This document shows positions 1-11,958 of a stretch of 64,000 nucleotides of DNA, in pieces. The notes beneath the pieces were generated by a model. The model saw only the letters and a program-made list of their open reading frames with translations, was not told the DNA's origin and did no database searches. Source of the DNA: Pythium myriotylum (Eukaryota > Oomycota > Peronosporomycetes > Pythiales > Pythiaceae); contig JALJCQ010000030.1 of the NCBI GenBank assembly GCA_023091665.1, positions 1,490,501 to 1,554,500 of the forward strand, written 5' to 3'. Made by a program: the position numbers and the translations under genes. Position 1 is the first letter of the stretch. The number at the start of each line of letters is the position of its first letter.

Positions 1-163
1 GGGTCGCGGCGCGGCGTGGTGAAGTCGAAGGTGGGCTCGTGCCCTGCGTGTGCCGCTCTGATGGTCTCCTGGACTGCCCTGCTGAGTGTGGTGTGTGTGG
101 CTGTTGATCCGCGGACGTATTTGCAAAGGTCGGGAGGTGGTCGAGGTGGCTGTTTGGTGGTGT

Positions 164-168
164 AAAAA
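164..168 (-). terminator. pol III T5 terminator of tRNA-Ile copy 1
   Basis: Five T on the transcribed sense strand, beginning 11 nt past the tRNA 3' end. It is conserved at the same offset in all units, which suggests each tRNA can be an independent pol III transcription unit. Confidence 0.8.
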
Positions 169-188
169 TCAAAGAGATGGTCATATTG

Positions 189-199
189 GGGCTCGAACC
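189..199 (-). promoter_or_regulatory. pol III B box of tRNA-Ile copy 1
   Basis: GGTTCGAGCCC matches the GGTTCGANNCC consensus. It is present in every copy. Confidence 0.85.
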
Positions 200-231
200 C
201 AAGACCACAGCGTTATTAGCACTGCGCTCTA

Positions 232-243
232 CCGACTGAGCTA
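232..243 (-). promoter_or_regulatory. pol III A box of tRNA-Ile copy 1
   Basis: TAGCTCAGTCGG matches the TRGCNNAGYNGG consensus exactly. The same element lies at the same offset in all 21 copies. Confidence 0.85.
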
Positions 244-1238
244 TACGACCGCATTGCCTCCTACCCCACACAAATACAAACAAAAACGCCACTCACGACA
301 CCAATACAACAACAACCAACCAACGCATCTACCACGCCACGCAGCAGCAACAACTGCGCCCACACACACGCTAACAACTCCCAAACACGCAACCACAACA
401 CAACACGCACCACGCGACCAACACACGACCACAACACACACACCACAACCACAACAACATACGCCACACCCTCGCCTCCTCACCTCACACGGGTTGCTCC
501 TCTTGCTTCACTCACAAACCAACAACCCCACTCACACGAGCCACCAGCTTCTGACGCCACCCACGCCACCCACGCCACCCACGACGGCTGGGATGCCACG
601 ACTCACAGCCCACCCCACCCCCAACCTTCCCAACCGTTTACCACCTAGACCAAGGAGGGTGATCGAACCACTCGATGGTGCCCCCGGTGCCGATCACCTG
701 TTGTCCGCCAACTTGATTCCGTCGGATGGGGCAAGCTGGTATCGACTTGCCACACCCCACCCCGGACACATCAACTCTCTGTGTGTGCCATGGGTCGAAC
801 CTCGCAGTCGTCTCGGACGCTCGTCGCTCTTCGGTCTGCACGACACCATGTTGTTCTGGATGGAGGCCACAGCTAGGCTGGAATGAGCTGGTGATACTCG
901 ATACATCCGGGGCCCGTCACAACACGGAGGAGGCCCCTCCTCACCGACTCTTGCTACTTCTCCCAAGCCGAAGCCACCCCCAGGATGCTGGCATGCTGGC
1001 ATGCTGGCGTGGGTAGAAAGCGTCGACTCTAGCGGTGCTCCACCAAGGCACACCACGATGGGGTCGCGGCGCGGCGTGGTGAAGTCGAAGGTGGGCTCGT
1101 GCCCTGCGTGTGCCGCTCTGATGGTCTCCTGGACTGCCCTGCTGAGTGTGGTGTGTGTGGCTGTTGATCCGCGGACGTATTTGCAAAGGTCGGGAGGTGG
1201 TCGAGGTGGCTGTTTGGTGGTGTAAAAATCAAAGAGAT

Positions 1239-1310
1239 GGTCATATTGGGGCTCGAACCCAAGACCACAGCGTTATTAGCACTGCGCTCTACCGACTGAG
1301 CTATACGACC
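1239..1310 (-). tRNA. tRNA-Ile(AAT), array copy 2 (long-unit 5' flank)
   Basis: Identical 72 nt gene. Here the 5' flank is the long-unit block starting CCACTTCGC, so the sequence upstream of the gene differs completely from that of copy 1. Confidence 0.97.
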
Positions 1311-2089
1311 CCACTTCGCAATTTGCTCGCTACCCCTCAAGTGACCAAGTCCAGAAGTGTCCAGTCCAAGCACCCAGCCCAGCTGCCAGCCCATCACCCC
1401 CGACCCTCTCCACACCCAGTCGCCATGACCAAGGGTGCTGCGAGAGCCAAGACCAAGCGCAAGAAGCTTGGCATCGGGACGCTGCCGCCACCGCGCCGAC
1501 CAGTCGGCATCCCATGCGTGCTTCCTTCGGCTTCATCGGGAGAGCCGACATTCACCACATGGAGAGCGCGCGCCAGAGCTCGGCCACCCGGTCGACTCTA
1601 ATATCAACCCACCGCTGATCAACCCACGCCGTGACCAACACTCACGGCACCCAGCCACCAACCTTCACTCACGAGACCGTTGGGTAACCAACACTCACCG
1701 ACACCAACCTCAACCCAACCAGCACTCACCGACACCAACCTCAACCCAACCAGCATTCAAGCAACCCAGCATCAACCCAACCGGCATTCAGCCAACCCAG
1801 CTTCAACCCAACCAACACTCAACTCACCCAGCATCAACATACCAGCAAACCAGCAAATGAAGGTCAAGTTAACCCAGTACCCAGCTTCAACGACAACAGA
1901 ACAACCACCTCAACAACCCAACGAACCATGACGCAAGGATTCATCCTCTCAGCACAAACCGACCAGCCAACCACGAGACTCAACCGAACCTTAGCAACAT
2001 AGAACCCGCACGGGATTAGCGAGCAGTTAGAAGTCAGTCGTAAATGCTAGTGCAGCAATACAGACGCCTTGAAACTGAGCTATACGACC
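1311..2089. repeat. 779 bp extra block of the long unit, copy 1
   Basis: Sequence absent from 1060 bp units. It lies directly 5' of the tRNA and ends at 2074-2089 with a 16 bp copy of the tRNA 5' end (ACTGAGCTATACGACC on the plus strand), giving direct repeats at 1295-1310 and 2074-2089. It contains a CAACCC-rich minisatellite around 1690-1830, with a roughly 31 bp segment duplicated in tandem, and a short ATG-initiated basic reading frame at 1425. I do not recognise that frame. The 16 bp tRNA stub lacks the rest of the gene and cannot make a tRNA. Confidence 0.9.
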
Positions 2090-3077
2090 GCATTGCCTCC
2101 TACCCCACACAAATACAAACAAAAACGCCACTCACGACACCAATACAACAACAACCAACCAACGCATCTACCACGCCACGCAGCAGCAACAACTGCGCCC
2201 ACACACACGCTAACAACTCCCAAACACGCAACCACAACACAACACGCACCACGCGACCAACACACGACCACAACACACACACCACAACCACAACAACATA
2301 CGCCACACCCTCGCCTCCTCACCTCACACGGGTTGCTCCTCTTGCTTCACTCACAAACCAACAACCCCACTCACACGAGCCACCAGCTTCTGACGCCACC
2401 CACGCCACCCACGCCACCCACGACGGCTGGGATGCCACGACTCACAGCCCACCCCACCCCCAACCTTCCCAACCGTTTACCACCTAGACCAAGGAGGGTG
2501 ATCGAACCACTCGATGGTGCCCCCGGTGCCGATCACCTGTTGTCCGCCAACTTGATTCCGTCGGATGGGGCAAGCTGGTATCGACTTGCCACACCCCACC
2601 CCGGACACATCAACTCTCTGTGTGTGCCATGGGTCGAACCTCGCAGTCGTCTCGGACGCTCGTCGCTCTTCGGTCTGCACGACACCATGTTGTTCTGGAT
2701 GGAGGCCACAGCTAGGCTGGAATGAGCTGGTGATACTCGATACATCCGGGGCCCGTCACAACACGGAGGAGGCCCCTCCTCACCGACTCTTGCTACTTCT
2801 CCCAAGCCGAAGCCACCCCCAGGATGCTGGCATGCTGGCATGCTGGCGTGGGTAGAAAGCGTCGACTCTAGCGGTGCTCCACCAAGGCACACCACGATGG
2901 GGTCGCGGCGCGGCGTGGTGAAGTCGAAGGTGGGCTCGTGCCCTGCGTGTGCCGCTCTGATGGTCTCCTGGACTGCCCTGCTGAGTGTGGTGTGTGTGGC
3001 TGTTGATCCGCGGACGTATTTGCAAAGGTCGGGAGGTGGTCGAGGTGGCTGTTTGGTGGTGTAAAAATCAAAGAGAT

Positions 3078-3149
3078 GGTCATATTGGGGCTCGAACCCA
3101 AGACCACAGCGTTATTAGCACTGCGCTCTACCGACTGAGCTATACGACC
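3078..3149 (-). tRNA. tRNA-Ile(AAT), array copy 3 (long-unit flank)
   Basis: Identical gene, 1839 bp after copy 2; second member of the long-unit run. Confidence 0.97.
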
Positions 3150-3928
3150 CCACTTCGCAATTTGCTCGCTACCCCTCAAGTGACCAAGTCCAGAAGTGTC
3201 CAGTCCAAGCACCCAGCCCAGCTGCCAGCCCATCACCCCCGACCCTCTCCACACCCAGTCGCCATGACCAAGGGTGCTGCGAGAGCCAAGACCAAGCGCA
3301 AGAAGCTTGGCATCGGGACGCTGCCGCCACCGCGCCGACCAGTCGGCATCCCATGCGTGCTTCCTTCGGCTTCATCGGGAGAGCCGACATTCACCACATG
3401 GAGAGCGCGCGCCAGAGCTCGGCCACCCGGTCGACTCTAATATCAACCCACCGCTGATCAACCCACGCCGTGACCAACACTCACGGCACCCAGCCACCAA
3501 CCTTCACTCACGAGACCGTTGGGTAACCAACACTCACCGACACCAACCTCAACCCAACCAGCACTCACCGACACCAACCTCAACCCAACCAGCATTCAAG
3601 CAACCCAGCATCAACCCAACCGGCATTCAGCCAACCCAGCTTCAACCCAACCAACACTCAACTCACCCAGCATCAACATACCAGCAAACCAGCAAATGAA
3701 GGTCAAGTTAACCCAGTACCCAGCTTCAACGACAACAGAACAACCACCTCAACAACCCAACGAACCATGACGCAAGGATTCATCCTCTCAGCACAAACCG
3801 ACCAGCCAACCACGAGACTCAACCGAACCTTAGCAACATAGAACCCGCACGGGATTAGCGAGCAGTTAGAAGTCAGTCGTAAATGCTAGTGCAGCAATAC
3901 AGACGCCTTGAAACTGAGCTATACGACC
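3150..3928. repeat. 779 bp extra block of the long unit, copy 2
   Basis: Same block as at 1311; the flanking 16 bp direct repeats are at 3134-3149 and 3913-3928. Confidence 0.9.
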
Positions 3929-4916
3929 GCATTGCCTCCTACCCCACACAAATACAAACAAAAACGCCACTCACGACACCAATACAACAACAACCAACCA
4001 ACGCATCTACCACGCCACGCAGCAGCAACAACTGCGCCCACACACACGCTAACAACTCCCAAACACGCAACCACAACACAACACGCACCACGCGACCAAC
4101 ACACGACCACAACACACACACCACAACCACAACAACATACGCCACACCCTCGCCTCCTCACCTCACACGGGTTGCTCCTCTTGCTTCACTCACAAACCAA
4201 CAACCCCACTCACACGAGCCACCAGCTTCTGACGCCACCCACGCCACCCACGCCACCCACGACGGCTGGGATGCCACGACTCACAGCCCACCCCACCCCC
4301 AACCTTCCCAACCGTTTACCACCTAGACCAAGGAGGGTGATCGAACCACTCGATGGTGCCCCCGGTGCCGATCACCTGTTGTCCGCCAACTTGATTCCGT
4401 CGGATGGGGCAAGCTGGTATCGACTTGCCACACCCCACCCCGGACACATCAACTCTCTGTGTGTGCCATGGGTCGAACCTCGCAGTCGTCTCGGACGCTC
4501 GTCGCTCTTCGGTCTGCACGACACCATGTTGTTCTGGATGGAGGCCACAGCTAGGCTGGAATGAGCTGGTGATACTCGATACATCCGGGGCCCGTCACAA
4601 CACGGAGGAGGCCCCTCCTCACCGACTCTTGCTACTTCTCCCAAGCCGAAGCCACCCCCAGGATGCTGGCATGCTGGCATGCTGGCGTGGGTAGAAAGCG
4701 TCGACTCTAGCGGTGCTCCACCAAGGCACACCACGATGGGGTCGCGGCGCGGCGTGGTGAAGTCGAAGGTGGGCTCGTGCCCTGCGTGTGCCGCTCTGAT
4801 GGTCTCCTGGACTGCCCTGCTGAGTGTGGTGTGTGTGGCTGTTGATCCGCGGACGTATTTGCAAAGGTCGGGAGGTGGTCGAGGTGGCTGTTTGGTGGTG
4901 TAAAAATCAAAGAGAT

Positions 4917-4988
4917 GGTCATATTGGGGCTCGAACCCAAGACCACAGCGTTATTAGCACTGCGCTCTACCGACTGAGCTATACGACC
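4917..4988 (-). tRNA. tRNA-Ile(AAT), array copy 4 (long-unit flank)
   Basis: Identical gene; third consecutive copy with the long-unit 5' flank. Confidence 0.97.
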
Positions 4989-5767
4989 CCACTTCGCAAT
5001 TTGCTCGCTACCCCTCAAGTGACCAAGTCCAGAAGTGTCCAGTCCAAGCACCCAGCCCAGCTGCCAGCCCATCACCCCCGACCCTCTCCACACCCAGTCG
5101 CCATGACCAAGGGTGCTGCGAGAGCCAAGACCAAGCGCAAGAAGCTTGGCATCGGGACGCTGCCGCCACCGCGCCGACCAGTCGGCATCCCATGCGTGCT
5201 TCCTTCGGCTTCATCGGGAGAGCCGACATTCACCACATGGAGAGCGCGCGCCAGAGCTCGGCCACCCGGTCGACTCTAATATCAACCCACCGCTGATCAA
5301 CCCACGCCGTGACCAACACTCACGGCACCCAGCCACCAACCTTCACTCACGAGACCGTTGGGTAACCAACACTCACCGACACCAACCTCAACCCAACCAG
5401 CACTCACCGACACCAACCTCAACCCAACCAGCATTCAAGCAACCCAGCATCAACCCAACCGGCATTCAGCCAACCCAGCTTCAACCCAACCAACACTCAA
5501 CTCACCCAGCATCAACATACCAGCAAACCAGCAAATGAAGGTCAAGTTAACCCAGTACCCAGCTTCAACGACAACAGAACAACCACCTCAACAACCCAAC
5601 GAACCATGACGCAAGGATTCATCCTCTCAGCACAAACCGACCAGCCAACCACGAGACTCAACCGAACCTTAGCAACATAGAACCCGCACGGGATTAGCGA
5701 GCAGTTAGAAGTCAGTCGTAAATGCTAGTGCAGCAATACAGACGCCTTGAAACTGAGCTATACGACC
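4989..5767. repeat. 779 bp extra block of the long unit, copy 3
   Basis: Same block, bounded by the 16 bp tRNA-end direct repeats at 4973-4988 and 5752-5767. Confidence 0.9.
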
Positions 5768-6755
5768 GCATTGCCTCCTACCCCACACAAATACAAACAA
5801 AAACGCCACTCACGACACCAATACAACAACAACCAACCAACGCATCTACCACGCCACGCAGCAGCAACAACTGCGCCCACACACACGCTAACAACTCCCA
5901 AACACGCAACCACAACACAACACGCACCACGCGACCAACACACGACCACAACACACACACCACAACCACAACAACATACGCCACACCCTCGCCTCCTCAC
6001 CTCACACGGGTTGCTCCTCTTGCTTCACTCACAAACCAACAACCCCACTCACACGAGCCACCAGCTTCTGACGCCACCCACGCCACCCACGCCACCCACG
6101 ACGGCTGGGATGCCACGACTCACAGCCCACCCCACCCCCAACCTTCCCAACCGTTTACCACCTAGACCAAGGAGGGTGATCGAACCACTCGATGGTGCCC
6201 CCGGTGCCGATCACCTGTTGTCCGCCAACTTGATTCCGTCGGATGGGGCAAGCTGGTATCGACTTGCCACACCCCACCCCGGACACATCAACTCTCTGTG
6301 TGTGCCATGGGTCGAACCTCGCAGTCGTCTCGGACGCTCGTCGCTCTTCGGTCTGCACGACACCATGTTGTTCTGGATGGAGGCCACAGCTAGGCTGGAA
6401 TGAGCTGGTGATACTCGATACATCCGGGGCCCGTCACAACACGGAGGAGGCCCCTCCTCACCGACTCTTGCTACTTCTCCCAAGCCGAAGCCACCCCCAG
6501 GATGCTGGCATGCTGGCATGCTGGCGTGGGTAGAAAGCGTCGACTCTAGCGGTGCTCCACCAAGGCACACCACGATGGGGTCGCGGCGCGGCGTGGTGAA
6601 GTCGAAGGTGGGCTCGTGCCCTGCGTGTGCCGCTCTGATGGTCTCCTGGACTGCCCTGCTGAGTGTGGTGTGTGTGGCTGTTGATCCGCGGACGTATTTG
6701 CAAAGGTCGGGAGGTGGTCGAGGTGGCTGTTTGGTGGTGTAAAAATCAAAGAGAT

Positions 6756-6827
6756 GGTCATATTGGGGCTCGAACCCAAGACCACAGCGTTATTAGCACT
6801 GCGCTCTACCGACTGAGCTATACGACC
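6756..6827 (-). tRNA. tRNA-Ile(AAT), array copy 5
   Basis: Identical gene with the short-unit flank; begins a run of three 1060 bp intervals. Confidence 0.97.
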
Positions 6828-7815
6828 GCATTGCCTCCTACCCCACACAAATACAAACAAAAACGCCACTCACGACACCAATACAACAACAACCAACCAA
6901 CGCATCTACCACGCCACGCAGCAGCAACAACTGCGCCCACACACACGCTAACAACTCCCAAACACGCAACCACAACACAACACGCACCACGCGACCAACA
7001 CACGACCACAACACACACACCACAACCACAACAACATACGCCACACCCTCGCCTCCTCACCTCACACGGGTTGCTCCTCTTGCTTCACTCACAAACCAAC
7101 AACCCCACTCACACGAGCCACCAGCTTCTGACGCCACCCACGCCACCCACGCCACCCACGACGGCTGGGATGCCACGACTCACAGCCCACCCCACCCCCA
7201 ACCTTCCCAACCGTTTACCACCTAGACCAAGGAGGGTGATCGAACCACTCGATGGTGCCCCCGGTGCCGATCACCTGTTGTCCGCCAACTTGATTCCGTC
7301 GGATGGGGCAAGCTGGTATCGACTTGCCACACCCCACCCCGGACACATCAACTCTCTGTGTGTGCCATGGGTCGAACCTCGCAGTCGTCTCGGACGCTCG
7401 TCGCTCTTCGGTCTGCACGACACCATGTTGTTCTGGATGGAGGCCACAGCTAGGCTGGAATGAGCTGGTGATACTCGATACATCCGGGGCCCGTCACAAC
7501 ACGGAGGAGGCCCCTCCTCACCGACTCTTGCTACTTCTCCCAAGCCGAAGCCACCCCCAGGATGCTGGCATGCTGGCATGCTGGCGTGGGTAGAAAGCGT
7601 CGACTCTAGCGGTGCTCCACCAAGGCACACCACGATGGGGTCGCGGCGCGGCGTGGTGAAGTCGAAGGTGGGCTCGTGCCCTGCGTGTGCCGCTCTGATG
7701 GTCTCCTGGACTGCCCTGCTGAGTGTGGTGTGTGTGGCTGTTGATCCGCGGACGTATTTGCAAAGGTCGGGAGGTGGTCGAGGTGGCTGTTTGGTGGTGT
7801 AAAAATCAAAGAGAT

Positions 7816-7887
7816 GGTCATATTGGGGCTCGAACCCAAGACCACAGCGTTATTAGCACTGCGCTCTACCGACTGAGCTATACGACC
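7816..7887 (-). tRNA. tRNA-Ile(AAT), array copy 6
   Basis: Identical gene, short-unit flank. Confidence 0.97.
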
Positions 7888-8875
7888 GCATTGCCTCCTA
7901 CCCCACACAAATACAAACAAAAACGCCACTCACGACACCAATACAACAACAACCAACCAACGCATCTACCACGCCACGCAGCAGCAACAACTGCGCCCAC
8001 ACACACGCTAACAACTCCCAAACACGCAACCACAACACAACACGCACCACGCGACCAACACACGACCACAACACACACACCACAACCACAACAACATACG
8101 CCACACCCTCGCCTCCTCACCTCACACGGGTTGCTCCTCTTGCTTCACTCACAAACCAACAACCCCACTCACACGAGCCACCAGCTTCTGACGCCACCCA
8201 CGCCACCCACGCCACCCACGACGGCTGGGATGCCACGACTCACAGCCCACCCCACCCCCAACCTTCCCAACCGTTTACCACCTAGACCAAGGAGGGTGAT
8301 CGAACCACTCGATGGTGCCCCCGGTGCCGATCACCTGTTGTCCGCCAACTTGATTCCGTCGGATGGGGCAAGCTGGTATCGACTTGCCACACCCCACCCC
8401 GGACACATCAACTCTCTGTGTGTGCCATGGGTCGAACCTCGCAGTCGTCTCGGACGCTCGTCGCTCTTCGGTCTGCACGACACCATGTTGTTCTGGATGG
8501 AGGCCACAGCTAGGCTGGAATGAGCTGGTGATACTCGATACATCCGGGGCCCGTCACAACACGGAGGAGGCCCCTCCTCACCGACTCTTGCTACTTCTCC
8601 CAAGCCGAAGCCACCCCCAGGATGCTGGCATGCTGGCATGCTGGCGTGGGTAGAAAGCGTCGACTCTAGCGGTGCTCCACCAAGGCACACCACGATGGGG
8701 TCGCGGCGCGGCGTGGTGAAGTCGAAGGTGGGCTCGTGCCCTGCGTGTGCCGCTCTGATGGTCTCCTGGACTGCCCTGCTGAGTGTGGTGTGTGTGGCTG
8801 TTGATCCGCGGACGTATTTGCAAAGGTCGGGAGGTGGTCGAGGTGGCTGTTTGGTGGTGTAAAAATCAAAGAGAT

Positions 8876-8947
8876 GGTCATATTGGGGCTCGAACCCAAG
8901 ACCACAGCGTTATTAGCACTGCGCTCTACCGACTGAGCTATACGACC
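8876..8947 (-). tRNA. tRNA-Ile(AAT), array copy 7
   Basis: Identical gene, short-unit flank. Confidence 0.97.
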
Positions 8948-9935
8948 GCATTGCCTCCTACCCCACACAAATACAAACAAAAACGCCACTCACGACACCA
9001 ATACAACAACAACCAACCAACGCATCTACCACGCCACGCAGCAGCAACAACTGCGCCCACACACACGCTAACAACTCCCAAACACGCAACCACAACACAA
9101 CACGCACCACGCGACCAACACACGACCACAACACACACACCACAACCACAACAACATACGCCACACCCTCGCCTCCTCACCTCACACGGGTTGCTCCTCT
9201 TGCTTCACTCACAAACCAACAACCCCACTCACACGAGCCACCAGCTTCTGACGCCACCCACGCCACCCACGCCACCCACGACGGCTGGGATGCCACGACT
9301 CACAGCCCACCCCACCCCCAACCTTCCCAACCGTTTACCACCTAGACCAAGGAGGGTGATCGAACCACTCGATGGTGCCCCCGGTGCCGATCACCTGTTG
9401 TCCGCCAACTTGATTCCGTCGGATGGGGCAAGCTGGTATCGACTTGCCACACCCCACCCCGGACACATCAACTCTCTGTGTGTGCCATGGGTCGAACCTC
9501 GCAGTCGTCTCGGACGCTCGTCGCTCTTCGGTCTGCACGACACCATGTTGTTCTGGATGGAGGCCACAGCTAGGCTGGAATGAGCTGGTGATACTCGATA
9601 CATCCGGGGCCCGTCACAACACGGAGGAGGCCCCTCCTCACCGACTCTTGCTACTTCTCCCAAGCCGAAGCCACCCCCAGGATGCTGGCATGCTGGCATG
9701 CTGGCGTGGGTAGAAAGCGTCGACTCTAGCGGTGCTCCACCAAGGCACACCACGATGGGGTCGCGGCGCGGCGTGGTGAAGTCGAAGGTGGGCTCGTGCC
9801 CTGCGTGTGCCGCTCTGATGGTCTCCTGGACTGCCCTGCTGAGTGTGGTGTGTGTGGCTGTTGATCCGCGGACGTATTTGCAAAGGTCGGGAGGTGGTCG
9901 AGGTGGCTGTTTGGTGGTGTAAAAATCAAAGAGAT

Positions 9936-10007
9936 GGTCATATTGGGGCTCGAACCCAAGACCACAGCGTTATTAGCACTGCGCTCTACCGACTGAGCTA
10001 TACGACC
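9936..10007 (-). tRNA. tRNA-Ile(AAT), array copy 8 (longest unit)
   Basis: Identical gene; its 5' flank is the long-unit block enlarged by a further 112 bp. Confidence 0.97.
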
Positions 10008-10898
10008 CCACTTCGCAATTTGCTCGCTACCCCTCAAGTGACCAAGTCCAGAAGTGTCCAGTCCAAGCACCCAGCCCAGCTGCCAGCCCATCACCCCCGA
10101 CCCTCTCCACACCCAGTCGCCATGACCAAGGGTGCTGCGAGAGCCAAGACCAAGCGCAAGAAGCTTGGCATCGGGACGCTGCCGCCACCGCGCCGACCAG
10201 TCGGCATCCCATGCGTGCTTCCTTCGGCTTCATCGGGAGAGCCGACATTCACCACATGGAGAGCGCGCGCCAGAGCTCGGCCACCCGGTCGACTCTAATA
10301 TCAACCCACCGCTGATCAACCCACGCCGTGACCAACACTCACGGCACCCAGCCACCAACCTTCACTCACGAGACCGTTGGGTAACCAACACTCACCGACA
10401 CCAACCTCAACCCAACCAGCACTCACCGACACCAACCTCAACCCAACCAGCATTCAAGCAACCCAGCATCAACCCAACCGGCATTCAGCCAACCCAGCTT
10501 CAACCCAACCAACACTCAACTCACCCAGCATCAACATACCAGCAAACCAGCAAATGAAGGTCAAGTTAACCCAGTACCCAGCTTCAACGACAACAGAACA
10601 ACCACCTCAACAACCCAACGAACCATGACGCAAGGATTCATCCTCTCAGCACAAACCGACCAGCCAACCACGAGACTCAACCGAACCTTAGCAACATAGA
10701 ACCCGCACGGGATTAGCGAGCAGTTAGAAGTCAGTCGTAAATGCTAGTGCAGCAATACAGACGCCTTGAAACTGAGCTATACGACCGCTCAACCGAACCT
10801 TAGCAACATAAAACCCGCACGGGATTAGCGAGTAGTTAGAAGTCAGTCGTAAATGCTAGTGCAGCAATACAGACGCCTTGAAACTGAGCTATACGACC
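10008..10898. repeat. 891 bp variant of the long-unit block
   Basis: As the other three blocks, but the last 112 bp, including the 16 bp tRNA stub, are tandemly duplicated. Stubs therefore lie at 10771-10786 and 10883-10898. Confidence 0.9.
10787..10898. repeat. 112 bp duplicated segment
   Basis: Second copy of 10675-10786. It differs at two positions, G10699 to A10811 and C10721 to T10833. It is the most diverged piece of the array. Confidence 0.88.
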
Positions 10899-11886
10899 GC
10901 ATTGCCTCCTACCCCACACAAATACAAACAAAAACGCCACTCACGACACCAATACAACAACAACCAACCAACGCATCTACCACGCCACGCAGCAGCAACA
11001 ACTGCGCCCACACACACGCTAACAACTCCCAAACACGCAACCACAACACAACACGCACCACGCGACCAACACACGACCACAACACACACACCACAACCAC
11101 AACAACATACGCCACACCCTCGCCTCCTCACCTCACACGGGTTGCTCCTCTTGCTTCACTCACAAACCAACAACCCCACTCACACGAGCCACCAGCTTCT
11201 GACGCCACCCACGCCACCCACGCCACCCACGACGGCTGGGATGCCACGACTCACAGCCCACCCCACCCCCAACCTTCCCAACCGTTTACCACCTAGACCA
11301 AGGAGGGTGATCGAACCACTCGATGGTGCCCCCGGTGCCGATCACCTGTTGTCCGCCAACTTGATTCCGTCGGATGGGGCAAGCTGGTATCGACTTGCCA
11401 CACCCCACCCCGGACACATCAACTCTCTGTGTGTGCCATGGGTCGAACCTCGCAGTCGTCTCGGACGCTCGTCGCTCTTCGGTCTGCACGACACCATGTT
11501 GTTCTGGATGGAGGCCACAGCTAGGCTGGAATGAGCTGGTGATACTCGATACATCCGGGGCCCGTCACAACACGGAGGAGGCCCCTCCTCACCGACTCTT
11601 GCTACTTCTCCCAAGCCGAAGCCACCCCCAGGATGCTGGCATGCTGGCATGCTGGCGTGGGTAGAAAGCGTCGACTCTAGCGGTGCTCCACCAAGGCACA
11701 CCACGATGGGGTCGCGGCGCGGCGTGGTGAAGTCGAAGGTGGGCTCGTGCCCTGCGTGTGCCGCTCTGATGGTCTCCTGGACTGCCCTGCTGAGTGTGGT
11801 GTGTGTGGCTGTTGATCCGCGGACGTATTTGCAAAGGTCGGGAGGTGGTCGAGGTGGCTGTTTGGTGGTGTAAAAATCAAAGAGAT

Positions 11887-11958
11887 GGTCATATTGGGGC
11901 TCGAACCCAAGACCACAGCGTTATTAGCACTGCGCTCTACCGACTGAGCTATACGACC
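11887..11958 (-). tRNA. tRNA-Ile(AAT), array copy 9
   Basis: Identical gene; first of thirteen successive copies at exact 1060 bp spacing. Confidence 0.97.

Larger units (their letters stand above)
179..250 (-). tRNA. tRNA-Ile(AAT), array copy 1
   Basis: A complete 72 nt cloverleaf. The 7 bp acceptor stem pairs 5' GGTCGTA with 3' TATGACC, including one G-T pair. The D stem is GCTC/GAGC, the anticodon stem CAGTG/CGCTG has loop CTAATAA, and the T stem TTGGG/CCCAA has loop TTCGAGC. The anticodon AAT is read at plus positions 217-215 and decodes Ile (A34 is normally edited to inosine in eukaryotes). No intron and no encoded CCA. This copy is followed on its 5' side by the short-unit spacer (GCATTGCC). 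Confidence 0.97.

Noticed and set aside
86..886. 266-codon and similar ORFs repeated in every array unit
   Set aside because: They read through the tRNA gene antisense and through CA-rich low-complexity spacer, have no domain, and change frame partner between unit types.
2074..2089. Second tRNA gene in the long unit
   Set aside because: Only the first 16 nt of the tRNA are present; no B box, anticodon arm or acceptor partner follows.
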